Assembly: GCA_963580455.1 (NCBI GenBank)
Contig: OY756964.1
Coordinates: 8,122,001 to 8,186,000, forward strand
DNA: 64,000 bases
Reading direction: 5' to 3'
From: Euonymus europaeus
Lineage: Eukaryota; Streptophyta; Magnoliopsida; Celastrales; Celastraceae
Shown: positions 34,515 through 45,182 of the stretch, piece by piece
Position numbering within the stretch: the stretch's first letter is position 1
How the letters are laid out: every line of letters begins with the position of its first letter
Position numbers and translations under genes: made by a program
Notes under the pieces: generated by a model
Seen by the model: only the letters and a program-made list of their open reading frames with translations
What the model was told of the DNA's origin: nothing
Databases searched by the model: none

Positions 34515-35139
34515 TAGATTTAGTTTGGGCTTGATATACTTTTAGTCTTAAAATATTGTTTGGGCTTTTTGGGTAGATTAGTATGGATTTCTGGAGATTT
34601 TTATTATGTTTTCTTGTATGTGGGCCTAAGTCCATGTACCATGTAAATAGTGGAGGTGAAATAGTGTAAATACATACATAATATTTTTAGGGTGTTAGAG
34701 ACATATAGAAATTTAATGTTTGTGTACATATTAATGAGTGTTTAGATTGCATGCTTAGGGTTGTATTTCTATATTATGTCATGCATGTTGAAATTGATTT
34801 GTATATCGTTGGTTATGTCATGAAAAATAACACAATGCAACAATGATTAATCCAAGCCTTCTCATCCTAATAATGACACCAAAACTAATTATGGAAGCCT
34901 AATATTCCGTGTAAATACCAAAGAACCTTCAAGATATTAGGGTTCTGTCGGCATTCATTCAGAATAATTGGCTTTCATGGAACCAAAAATCAAACTTATT
35001 TTTAGGGTTTAGTAGAATTTATTTGAGGACTCAAAAGGGAGTTTAAAGATATTTGGCCTATCTAATGAGCCATAAATGTATTCTCTCTTTCCTCAAGAAA
35101 CAAATGATTGTAAGTATGGCTAAATCAGACTTATTCGTT

Positions 35140-35830
35140 GTTTGTGGACCAATTTGATGCATCAACCGAATCCCCAAATGTTTAAATCTTTTCAAAATCA
35201 CCAAAACCCATTTCAAGTGGGATTTTCCATTAATCCTCAAAATATTTTTGGCCAAGCCGGGATTGGTTGTAGTGATCTCGTGCACATTTTTAAAGTATCA
35301 AAACTCATTCCAAATGTGATTTTTCATTCAATATTCAATGCATTTTTTAGCCAAGTCGAGAATGGCTGTAATGATCCCGTGCACCTTCTCAGATTATCAA
35401 AACCCACTTCAAATGGAAAAAATTTCATCATTCTCAAAATATTTTTAACCAAGCTGAGAATGATTGTAATGATTCCATGCACTTTTTTAAATTATCAAAA
35501 CCACTTCTAGTGAGATTTTTCATCATTCTCAAGATATTTTCAATCAAGCCGGGAATGGCTGTAGTGATTTCGTGCACGTATTTAAATTATCAAAACTCAG
35601 TGCAAGTGAGATTTTTCATTCAATATTCAGTACATCTTTCATACAAGCTGGGAATGACTATAGTGATTCCGTGCACATTTTTTAAAGTATCAAAATCCAC
35701 TTCAAATGAGATTTTTCATCATTCTCAAGATATTTTCAGCCAAGCCGCAAATGGCTGTAGTGATCTTGTGCATTTTTTTATATATTTTTTTTATCAAAAA
35801 CACTTTATGTGGATTTTTCATCCAAGCATC
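35140..35830 (+). repeat. 97-bp minisatellite in Tat LTR, about 6-7 units
   Basis: The core GCCAAGCCGGGAATGGCTGT plus AGTGAT..CGTGCAC recurs with the TGTAGTGAT part near 35270, 35365, 35463, 35559, 35656 and 35753. Each unit begins with a GATTTTTCATTC-like stretch. Confidence 0.88.
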
Positions 35831-36122
35831 AAATTGCCACAATATTAATGGGCCAAGGCCACTCAATTGAAACGTGGAATTTGTAGCATACATAGAAGTT
35901 CATTAAAACAACTTGGACATATAAATAAATTTTTCAAAACAAATTTGAGCCAAATAAGATAACATTTTCAAGGCGGCTGTTTTTTGGTAGTTGTGGGATG
36001 CCTAACACCTTCCTCATACTCAATAGATCCCCTTATCCATTTCTTTCTCATAGACCATATTAGATGTCCAATTGCTCCTCAAAATCAATTGGTGGCAACT
36101 TTATCTTTTCGAGCTGGTTGCA

Positions 36123-36450
36123 TCATACACGTTGTATTAAAACGAGGGAGAATTCAAAACTCCCTTTCAAAGTTTTACCCTTAATTCAGGAAGTTCACTA
36201 CCGCTCATTCTTGTTCCTCTGAGTGAATCCATAACCACTGATTTAGGTTTTCCCAAAGCTTGTTGAGTCTATTCTACTTAGTATGTATCTACTCCTCTTC
36301 CATTTTGGCATTATTAAGACAAATTTGTTGTTCATTTGTGAATTTTAGGTTTTGTGTGATTATGGGTTTCAATTTGATAATGGGTTATGGGTTTCAATTT
36401 GATTATGCTTTGGGTTTTGATTGTGGGCTTTGATTATATTAGATTATAGG
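36123..36450. other. Junction region with GATTATGGGTTT repeats
   Basis: From about 36350 short repeats of GATTATGGGTTTCAATTT continue on the far side of the solo LTR (38340-38450). They probably form the 5' non-coding part of the MULE at 38440. Nothing else is recognised. Confidence 0.5.
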
Positions 36451-38289
36451 TGTAACGCCCTGCCGTACAGTACTTTAACCAATAGGCTAATAGGTCGGAA
36501 TGCTACTCACATTATAGTATAAACTCACCATATATCTTAGCAATCACATATAGAATAACCTTCATTGAATACAACTTCACTTCAATAAACAATTCCACCA
36601 AATTAATTAAAAAAAACCTAATTTGAATTTAAAGCGTCATTCTATATTTATTTAAATAAGTAGTAGCATCCAATTAATCTCCCTTAAGTACAACTACTGT
36701 GAATCTTCAGTTATTATCAATTAAATCACAATCTCAACTACGGATTCGAAGCACATAAATCAATTTTATAGTTATTTATTACATCTTCAATGAGGCCTTG
36801 CTTTTGTCACATGAGAATCATGTTCATGGATCCGCGATGACACCATCAACTCCTAAATCAACATAAGCACTTGAGAGATAATGACCTGTATCATGGAATA
36901 TAGTGAACCAAGGCCCAGTAAGTAATACTTATGCATGAATACATGTGAAAATCATCTTTAGAAAATAGTCAGCCTTTTAAATCCTTTCTCCAATACTTGG
37001 GCCCTTAACTTAAGTAAACTACTATAGAGTAATCGGTCCGAATTTTCTTTAATTAAGTGTTCTTCTAAAGAACACTTTCCAGTCAAAATCATCTCCATTT
37101 TCATTTCATCTCTAGTACCATTTCCATTTTCAATAAACCTCAACCTTAACTTTCCAGTATACCCCCATGTAACACTTATACCCGGTTCATAAAAAGATCC
37201 TTTCATTAAATTGGCATTTCCCTTTTCATGTAATGCAATGCATCGTGCTTATGAACAGTATTTAATACATCAGTAAATCATACATAACAAGTCACTTTTA
37301 AGAATATCAAAACCTTCACCATATTAGTCTCATCACCATGTTCAGTTCAAGCACATAACAATACACATTACATTCTACACATAAATAACATTAACAGATC
37401 AGTTGCACAATCACTGTAAGCAAATAGCACCTTCAACACAGTTATAACATAAATAAATCATTCATAACATTGTTTTGTAATATAGTTGAGTATTACTTAC
37501 TATCGTTTCCCTTAATTCCAAGTAATTTTGATTAATTCCTGTAACACAAAATAATATACTAACTTATTATAATTTATTTATGAAATTATAACTATTAAAT
37601 TTTGGGTAAAAATCATATAATTAAAGGTCAACCGGGTTTGCCATATTCAAGTTTACTCTGTTGGTCTCACATACATGGGTCAAAAGACCTGCTTTGTAGG
37701 AGATCGGGTCATCACCGGTACATGGGGCGGTAGAGCCCATGACTGATACAGGTGGGAAGTGGGTGACCAGACAAATACAATGGTCGTATTCACTACCTGA
37801 ATGGTGGCCAGAGTAGAGAGAAACATGGAGGAGAAATAGGCAGCCCACCGTGACGTTTCCCTAGCCGCCACCTCTGGTTCACTACTAGGGTTCCCTTTTT
37901 TTTATTCGTGTGCCATGTGTTTTAATATATTTTTGATTTTTAATTACTCTTTTACCATTGTGCGCCTGCCTTTCCACACTAATTACCCGTGAATCCTATT
38001 TGATTTACAATTTTGCCATTAACTTCTTTATTCTTTTTTTAATTTCTAGATTTCACAAAAATTTCATCCTAAATTTGATTCTGACGATTCATGCACTAAT
38101 AAATTTTATTTCCCATATAGAATTTATGAAAAATCTTTTGATCCTATTTAATTTCGTTTCACAGATTCACATTCCTTGAATTCAATCGTCGCACCCATCA
38201 TATTGTATCTATATAGTAATTCATGCATAATGCTACCCATCCTGCCCCATTCTACTATTTGAACATATCTAAAGACTTATGTTATTACA
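36451..38289 (+). mobile_element. Solo LTR (or LTR-only element), 1839 bp, with target duplication
   Basis: Starts TGTAACGCCCTGCCGTACAG and ends TATGTTATTACA, so TG...CA ends with TGTAA/TTACA inverted tips. Flanked by a perfect 5-bp repeat ATAGG (36446-36450 and 38290-38294). No gag or pol, no internal LTR duplication. Most simply a solo LTR left by LTR-LTR recombination of a gypsy element. The ORFs inside are not coding. Confidence 0.87.
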
Positions 38290-38439
38290 ATAGGTTCATG
38301 CAAGTTTGTGTATGAATTTTACGTACTCAGCATTATGAGTTGTGGGTTTGATTCCATATTTCAACTTGATTATGCTAGGGTTTTCTATGATTATGGGTTA
38401 TGTGTTTTGATTATGTGTTCTAGGTTTTGATTTGATCAT

Positions 38440-39935
38440 GTTATGGCATTCGATAATATAGAGACTAAAACTGCAGCTGATGTAATGGATAGTGTGTAAA
38501 GGGATGACAATGCTAATGAATCTGACTACATTCATATTGACTATTTTGACTCTTCGAACCCTTTATAGTTATAGAGACAACACATAAGAGGATCCAAATT
38601 TAAGGGATAAGGCTATTAGGAAGAAGGGTAGGTTCCCTGCATATAAAAACAGAAAGTATCCCTACTTTTGAATTTAGTATGTTATTTTATAGCAATGCTG
38701 AATTTAAGAAAGCTACTATAGAATATGCAATTACTACTCAGCATGATATTATATTTACTACGAATGAGTCCATTAGGTGCAGAGCTAAGTGTGTAGGGAC
38801 TATTGATTTTCCATGGGTAATATTTGGATTCTTTAACAAAGATGTTGACGATTTTCAAGTCAAAACCTATGTTTCAAAGCACTCTTGTGGGATTTGAAAA
38901 GGTTGACCTATAAATTTTTAGTCTCTAAATTCTATGATTTAATGGTTGCTCATCCTAATATTAAAATTAGACAGTTGAAGTCTTTCATAGAGAAGATACT
39001 TCAACTAGATGTTAACTTGACTTTATGCAAGTAGGTTCACAGGAAAACTATAAAAGATTTGGCTAGAATGTAACACGTCACCCCAATATGAACTTATATG
39101 AGATAATAAGTGAGAAAAATCTAAGTTTTGAGAAGTTTTAGAAGTGTTGGGTACGCCTAGGTGCAGTGACTATATTTAGCACGCTTATATATGTTTGATT
39201 CATGTTTGTTATCTTGATTTATTGGCATTAGTTGGTGTAGACATTTTGTACGGTTAGAAGGAATTTTGTGTGATCAAATCTTTTGAATCGGGATGTGGAA
39301 CTTGGGTCTGGGTATTATGTTGAATATGTGATTGCATATGATGTTATTATTTTTGTATCAATTTGTGCATGATGATAAATGGCCCGAGGCCCTGCTAGAA
39401 TGGGGATTGTTTGCTGATAGATGGTCTGAGGCCCTGTTAGGTTATTGATATGATGTATTATGAATTGCTGCATTTAATCTAGGTAAGCATTCCCCAATAT
39501 ACGGGGAGATAGTTTTGAATTTTCAATTGATGCGATTGACATAGTTGTGTGGACTAGGGTTGAATCCAAATGATGTGAATCACATCGGTGACCTAGGATG
39601 GTGCACAAAGCACCAAGTAGTGCCTTCCGAGTCGGGGCGTTACATGGAAACTGTGTCAAGGATTATGGAAGGCTGAGAGACTATGCAAAGAAGTTATCTC
39701 TCTCAAACCCAAGCACGACTCTATTGACTCACAGGGATCATGAGAATGATCCACCTAGCTTTAAGGCTTTTTACTGTTGTTTTAAAAGTTGTAAGAAGGG
39801 ATTTTTAAATGGGTGTAGGTCAATTTTAGGAATTGATGGGTGCTTTCTCAAAGTGTTGGTTAAAGGGGAGCTCCTTCTAGTAGTAGGAAAGGATGAGAAT
39901 AACCAAATGTCCTATTGGCTTGGGTAGTAGTCCTT
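38440..39935 (+). pseudogene. mudrA-like: Second MULE transposase fragment, split by a solo LTR
   Basis: Upstream acidic lead (SDYIHIDYFDSSNP, about 38519-38560). MuDR N-terminal domain at 38679-38897: FKKATIEYAITTQHDIIFTT, then RCRAKC and FQVKTYVSKHSCG. A linker at 38940-39065 (VAHPNIKIRQLKSFIEKILQ). After the LTR insertion, 39645-39930: FKAFYCCFKSCKKGFLNGCR, then ILGIDGCFLKV (first catalytic Asp) and LLLVVGKDENNQMSYW. The rest of the DDE domain is missing, and there are stops and a frameshift. Role in the family as for the mudrA at 20415-22649, but this is a different, truncated copy. Confidence 0.85.
39069..39644 (+). mobile_element. Solo LTR, 576 bp, inside the MULE
   Basis: Starts TGTAACACGTCACCCCAATA, ends GGGGCGTTACA. 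Flanks are TAGAA (39064-39068) and TGGAA (39645-39649), a 5-bp duplication with one mismatch. Internal short repeat GGCCCGAGGCCCTGCTAG / GGTCTGAGGCCCTGTTAG. It interrupts the transposase between the linker and the DDE start. Confidence 0.8.
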
Positions 39936-40240
39936 GTTGAGAATCAAAAATTTCAACATGGTTTCTGAATTTATTGAAGCATGACACATGATCTGCAAAT
40001 GGGCACGGCTTCACTTTGATAAGTGAATGGTAGAAGGTATGATTTGTTAATGTATTTTTTTTGTATTAATTTGGCTACTCCATGGGCGTAACCTAAACAT
40101 GTTGTTCAATGTTGCAGGGTTTGGTTGGGGCAGTTGCCAGTACTTGGCCAAAAGCATAACACATTGTCATCATTTGTATGAGAATTGGTGAAAGACATAT
40201 TCAGGAAGGAGCTTGAAAAACCAATTCTGGAACCTTGCAA
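39936..40240. other. Unresolved spacer downstream of MULE fragment
   Basis: No domain recognised. A frame with KDIFRKELEKPILEPCN (about 40188-40240) is open but not identified. Confidence 0.3.
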
Positions 40241-40430
40241 TGTGAAACCCCGACCAAAAAAATTTAAGTTTCCGTTAAATTTTGGGTATGAAACTATTGG
40301 AAATGGATTTGGGAAGGTTATGGATCATAGCATAGGATTTGAACTAGGTTCACAAAATTGGCAATAACTTCTAGCACAGATATCCGTTTTAGGCCCATAA
40401 TATATCAAATTGAAACTTAGAACGAGATGG
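40241..40430 (+). repeat. LTR start fragment
   Basis: It begins TGTGAAACCCCGACCAAAAA, a common start of plant gypsy LTRs, and then runs about 190 bp before joining Sirevirus-like LTR sequence. No partner or duplication. Confidence 0.4.
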
Positions 40431-41262
40431 AGATGAAAAATAGGGCCAAATGCCTTTGTTCTTCTAAAGATCTTACTATAAGAATTCAAGTTTTTATTCT
40501 TCCATTTCACGAGATCAAAATAATTTCTAGAATACTATTTTTGAAGTGAACCCATGGGATCATATTTGGGTGTTCAAGTTCATCTTCTTCAACAAAGCTT
40601 TTCCAAATCCTATCCTCGATCCTTTTATAGCTTTGTTTGGGATTTCTAGTGAGTTGCTAAACTTTGAACTAAAACACATATCCTACCTGTGACCATCCTC
40701 TAGCCATTGTCAAAGTTCCTCAACCAAAATAGCATAGAGTTAAACTTGAGTGAACCTTTGAGCCAAAAACTTGTAAAGTCCCTTTGTTGGACAATATTCT
40801 TTGAGAGGTTGTGTGTGAAAGTTTGGGTTACCACTTGGAAACCCTAGTTCTTGGTTATCTTGAAACCTAGGTTGTAAGAGTTTGAGGTTAGATTGCCTGA
40901 AATCCTACGTTGTTGGTGAACTTGGAAAACCATCATCCATTAGTGGATTTGGAAATCCTAAACTTGCGGGCTTAGGTAGTGGACGTATGAAGAATGAGTC
41001 TCTGAACCACTATATATCCATAGACACTTTTTAATTACTTTACTTGGTTGATAGTATGCTAAACTTGTTGCCTTGTGTGTTGGTCATTTTCTTGAGGTTG
41101 CTAATTTCATTAGGACAAGTACTTTTGCTTGTTGATTTTCTCGAACACTAATATGCCTGTGCACCGTTCATATATTTAGACTTCGAACTTTGATATAATC
41201 TTGATTAAGGTGTTGTATATTACATACAAAATTTCGTTACTGTTTGTACCACTATTTTGTAG
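40431..41262 (+). repeat. Diverged Sirevirus LTR fragment
   Basis: It aligns by eye with 51400-52340 and 58440-59370: shared blocks such as TTCTTCAACAAAGCTT, TTGAGAGGTTGTGTGTGAAAG-like, GGGCTTAGGTAGTGGA, CACTATATATCC and CAAATTTCGTTAC. Clearly older than those copies. The 3' end is lost. Confidence 0.75.
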
Positions 41263-41989
41263 GCGTAGGGGGTCAGGTTTGGCCTAAAAGGAAGTAGCTG
41301 CATATTGTCTGAAAGTTTGAGATGCACGTTATGAACAGATGAATCCATTTAATCACAGCCTACATGGGCTGGACAGAAGGATGGAGATAAGCCATTAAAT
41401 CAAATATTTAGAAGGCCCATTTCTGTTTGTCAAAGGGAATAAGATTTGGTCTTAGGAGTTACCTAGAATTTAGAAAGTAGAGCTTATCTTACTTGGTTAT
41501 CCAACTATTTTATGGAAACTCTATCTCACCTGAACCAATTCATCATGGAGCACGAATGATCATTTTCTTCAGATTTAGGGCACCGCTACAGTGCAATAAA
41601 GACACTATCTCAGCAATGGAGGAAGTTCAGGCACGTGTGAGAGAATTTTGGGTGGTTGTAGTCATGATAGACATGGTAATTGATTCAAGAGTTTTGAGGG
41701 GATATAAAATCATGAAGAAGAGGAGAAGAAAGGACACACATGTAATCACTCAAATCCTGCCCAGCAGCATAAACTCACTTTCTTTCAAGCATTCTAGCTT
41801 TTGTTGCCCAAATTCATCTTTTGTCTCAAAATCATATTTTTCTTTAATCATTTCTCTCATCAATGAAATGTTTACAGTTAGGCATTTGATTCTAGCGCAA
41901 TTTCTAGTGAAATATTTTCCAATGGATCTAGAGTTTCTTGAAGATTAATAGTGAGATTATGAGTTATCCCTTTCTTCACACAGTCGTTT
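41263..41989. other. Non-coding, possible copia LTR remnant
   Basis: No gene supported. GGGATATAAAATCATGAA (about 41699) followed by CATTTCTCTCATCAATGAAATG (about 41849) has the look of an LTR promoter and R region. The frame at 41493-41948 has no recognisable domain. Confidence 0.3.
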
Positions 41990-42229
41990 GATTAGAAGTT
42001 TGTTTACAAGTGCACCCACGTTACATATTTTGACAATTTGAGGCTGACTGGAAGTCTCTAGCATGCTCACGGAATCATCTCGTGACCACAAGGGGCAAGA
42101 TTAACCTTTTTGGCATATTGCAACCAAATAGAGGCAACTTCCTTTTTCTTGGTTTGACAGAAGATGATCTGATTGTAACTAATGCACCAATACAAGCATT
42201 CACAGAAGAAGTCACCAAAGAAGTATGAG

Positions 42230-43620
42230 TGCTGCCAATCCAGCTGATTGTTGGTACTAAGGCTTCATTGATTGCATTCTTTGTCATTAATTCTCATGCT
42301 AGATACCATGCTTTACTGGGAAGAGACTAAATTCATACCAACTGGTATGTACCATCTTGTTTACATCAACTATTGTTTTTTTAGAGGGACAATGTTGTGG
42401 AGGTGTCATGGGCAGATAGGAGGCCATTGAAGGCCAATTCAAAAAAATGTAGAAGCCAGATACTATGATGATGATACGGGGCCACTAAAGTTCTTTGGTC
42501 ATATAAACGAGAAAAATCCAAAGTATTTATCTACATCCAAGACAAAGTTCTATTTCATCTTGAAGAGACCAAATGAGATGCTTAAGCCTCAAAGCAATTA
42601 TGCCATACAAGTCAACCTCTATCCTTATCATTGAAGAAGTCCCATGAAGCCCCTATCCCTATCAAAGAGAGGGTAGTCCTGCCCATAGTTAGAAAGGCTT
42701 AAATGTAGGTCACACTGAACAGACTGTTAGGAGACAAAGAATGGGAACATAATGGAACATAAACGATCTTTGAAGAAGATGAAGAAGTTAAATCTGAAGG
42801 TAAGGAAATTTTGATTGAAGATCTGACAAAATCACCACTAAATCTGGACGGTTTGAAAGTAGAGGTTGAAGACCTATTAGAGGAGGTCAATTTAGGAATG
42901 AAAGAGACCCATGACATACCTATATCAACAAACTTCTAGACTACAATATCAAGGTACAATTAAATAAGTTGTTGAAAGAGTACATAGATTTTTTCTTGGA
43001 ATTATGACTAGATGTCAGGATTAAGCTGAAAGTTAGTACAACATTAGCTTTCAATCAAGCCTGACGATAAAGCAGTCAAGCAAGCTCCAATAAGAATGTC
43101 AGCAAAAGTGGAGTTGAAGGTCAATGAGGACATTTAGAAGTTGTTTGAGGCTAGCATCATATGACCAGTGTGGTATTCATAATGGCTCTCCAAAATCATA
43201 CCAGTGGTCAAGAAGAGTGGTAATATCAGTGTATATGTTGATTTCAGGGATTTGAATATAGCCATTTCAAAGCATATTTATGTGATATCGATAGTAGACA
43301 TGATAATTGATGATGCATCAAAAAAAAATTATGTTGGACGGCTACTTTGGTTACAACTAGATTTTCATTGCAGAATAAGATATTTCAGATACTGCGTTTA
43401 GGTGTTCTAGAGCTCTATGAATCTAGAATAGTAATGTCGTTTGGTCTCAAGAATGCACGGGAGACCTACCAAAGAGTGATGAATGCCATACTCCATGACA
43501 TGGTCGGGCACTTCTTGGATGTTTACATAGACGATATTGTCATCAAATCTAAGAAACTTGTTGATCATATTGCACACATACAAAAGAGTCTTGACTACAC
43601 TAGTTGAAACTCAACCAGTT
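42230..43620 (+). pseudogene. Protease end and reverse transcriptase
   Basis: Protease tail: IVGTKASLIAFFVINSHARY, HALLGRD, then IPTNWYVPS-like frames (42243-42360). A long acidic linker follows (42770-42930). RT: KKSGNISVYVDFRDLNIAIS and VDMIIDDASKK (43207-43330), then MSFGLKNARETYQRVMNAIL and HDMVGHFLDVYIDDIVIKSK (43434-43560). The YIDD catalytic motif is intact. A frameshift lies between the two RT ORFs at about 43350, and the thumb region continues in another frame to about 43700 (FLGFLIHQRGIDVDK). Confidence 0.87.
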
Positions 43621-43919
43621 TAACTGGGTGTTTGGAGTAACGAAATGGAATTTTCTGGGTTTTCTAATTCACCAAAGAGGCATAGATGTCGATAAAATAA
43701 AGCAAGAGCAATCATGAATACGGCTATACCTAAAAATGAGAAGAAGCTGTAACATTTTCTAGGTCAGGTAAATTATCTAATGTGATTCATATCTACCTGG
43801 CAGGAAAAAAGAAACAATTCATAAATGTATTAAAACTAAAAAATGAGTCAGAATTCAGATGCAAACATAGACATGAAGATATTTTTATAAGATCAAGAGA
43901 TATTTTTGTGACACACCTG

Positions 43920-44640
43920 TGTTGGTAACCATATTCAAGGAAAATCGTTGAAGCTATACCTATCAGCATCTTATGACTCCTTAGGTTGTTTGCTAGCACA
44001 AGACAACAACCAAGGACTTGAGCAGGCCATTTATTATTTAAGATGGGTCTTACTTGAGACCAAAGTCATAGATTCTACAATGAAAAAGTTGTTTCCAACA
44101 CTGTACATTGCTTACACGAAACTCAGACACTATCTCATTAGAGAAAAGGTACATGTTATTTCAAAATTTGATTTATTCAAATACATGCTATCCAAACCAA
44201 TCATGAATGGAAGAGTGGACAAGTGGTCGCTAGCATTGACAAAATTCACTCTAATATGGAGACTGCAAAAAACATTCAAAGACAAGCATTGGCAGACTTT
44301 TGGCAGATCACCAGTCAAGATAGGAGTAGAGGACATGCCATCTATATGCTACTCGAGTAAAATTCCATGGGTTTTCAAGTTTGATGACTCAAGTATAGAT
44401 AATGTTGTCGAAGCATAAATAGTGATCGAATCACCTGTAAGTACAAAATCCACCTTATTTTTCAATTGGAATTTTGATTACACTAATAATCAGGCAAAGT
44501 ATGAGGCTCTCTTGATTGGTCTGGAGATCTTAAAAGAGCACAAGATCATTCTAGTGGAGAAGCATCAACACTAGTCAATCAATAAAAAGGGAATGCCCAT
44601 AGAGATGCTAAACTAGGATAATCTGGTAGCTAAATGAAGG
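43920..44640 (+). pseudogene. RNase H and archaeal-type RNase H
   Basis: The frame at 43948-44418 reads LYLSASYDSLGCLLAQDNNQ, then EQAIYYLRWVL, then STMKKLFPTLYIAYTKLRHY and PIMNGRVDKWSLALTKF: the Tat RNase H. The second RNase H starts with WVFKFDDSSIDN (44370-44405); after a stop it continues FNWNFDYTNNQAKYEALLIG and LEILKEHKI (44460-44550). The expected FDGSS is FDDSS. Confidence 0.85.
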
Positions 44641-45180
44641 CAGTCAATTGTGGACTAATTAAAGAATCCAAATCTCAAAAATACCTAAAACAATCAGAAT
44701 GCTAGCTCAAAATTATGTGCTAATTTAAGGCAAATGTTATAGAAAATGGTATGATGGTCTACTATTACATTGTCTAAATTTCATAGATTGTATAGAAATA
44801 TTAAGGCAAGTTCATGAGGGACTGTTTGGAGCCCACCAAGTAGGAATTAAGATGCGGTGGCTGATAAGAAGGAACGACTATTTTTGTCCTACAATCTTGA
44901 GATATTACATCGGATATGCGAAAGGATGCAAACAATGACAAAGATTTGGAAACATTCAAAACATTCATGCTACTGAGATTCACACAATTGTTAAGCCATG
45001 GCCTTTCTAGAGTTGGGCCAATGACAAAATCGACAAGATCCACCCACGTTTTTTCTAAGAATCATGGTTTACTTTTGGTTGCAATAGACCATTTCATAAA
45101 ATAGGTGGGAGCTATCCCAAAGAAGAAGCTATAGCAAAGTGATGTGGTGAAGTTTGTCAAAGAAACTACTAATTTTTAAG
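44640..45180 (+). pseudogene. Integrase finger and start of core
   Basis: KCYRKWYDGLLLHCLNFID, VHEGLFGAHQVGIKMRWLIR, then YAKGCKQxQRFGNIQ: an HHCC finger in which the second knuckle Cys region has a stop. Then VKPWPF and a WAND stretch where WAMD/WSID is usual. Coding similarity ends by about 45180 (VVKFVKETTNF). Confidence 0.78.
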
Positions 45181-45182
45181 TT

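Larger units (their letters stand above)
32614..36122 (+). repeat. Tat/Ogre-type LTR, about 3.5 kb
   Basis: It starts TGTAGTACCCTATTTTTGCC after a purine-rich run. It ends near ATTGGTGGCAACTTTATC and TTGCA (about 36122); the exact end is not fixed by a target duplication. The second half aligns with 10730-11985. It contains a MITE (34139-34514) and a 97-bp minisatellite. The upstream 1.4 kb is GCCCAA-rich and then C-rich. By position it may be the 3' LTR of the broken Tat element at 27950-32613. No coding capacity; the ORFs at 35142-35848 are read through the minisatellite. Confidence 0.7.
41990..45180 (+). mobile_element. Tat-lineage pol fragment: protease to integrase start
   Basis: Reading left to right: protease end, RT, RNase H, second RNase H, integrase finger. 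The fragment is truncated at about 45180 inside the integrase core, where an unrelated gene fragment in the opposite orientation begins. Many stops and frameshifts. No LTR found. It differs in sequence from the Tat piece at 6985-8860 and is closer in style to the one at 26880-29830. Confidence 0.85.

Noticed and set aside
35142..35848. Two long ORFs with repeated motifs, possible repeat protein
   Set aside because: They are translations of the 97-bp minisatellite inside a Tat LTR; unit length changes break the frame.
36958..37871. Minus-strand ORFs within the 1839-bp LTR
   Set aside because: They lie entirely inside a solo LTR bounded by a target duplication and have no retroelement or host domain.
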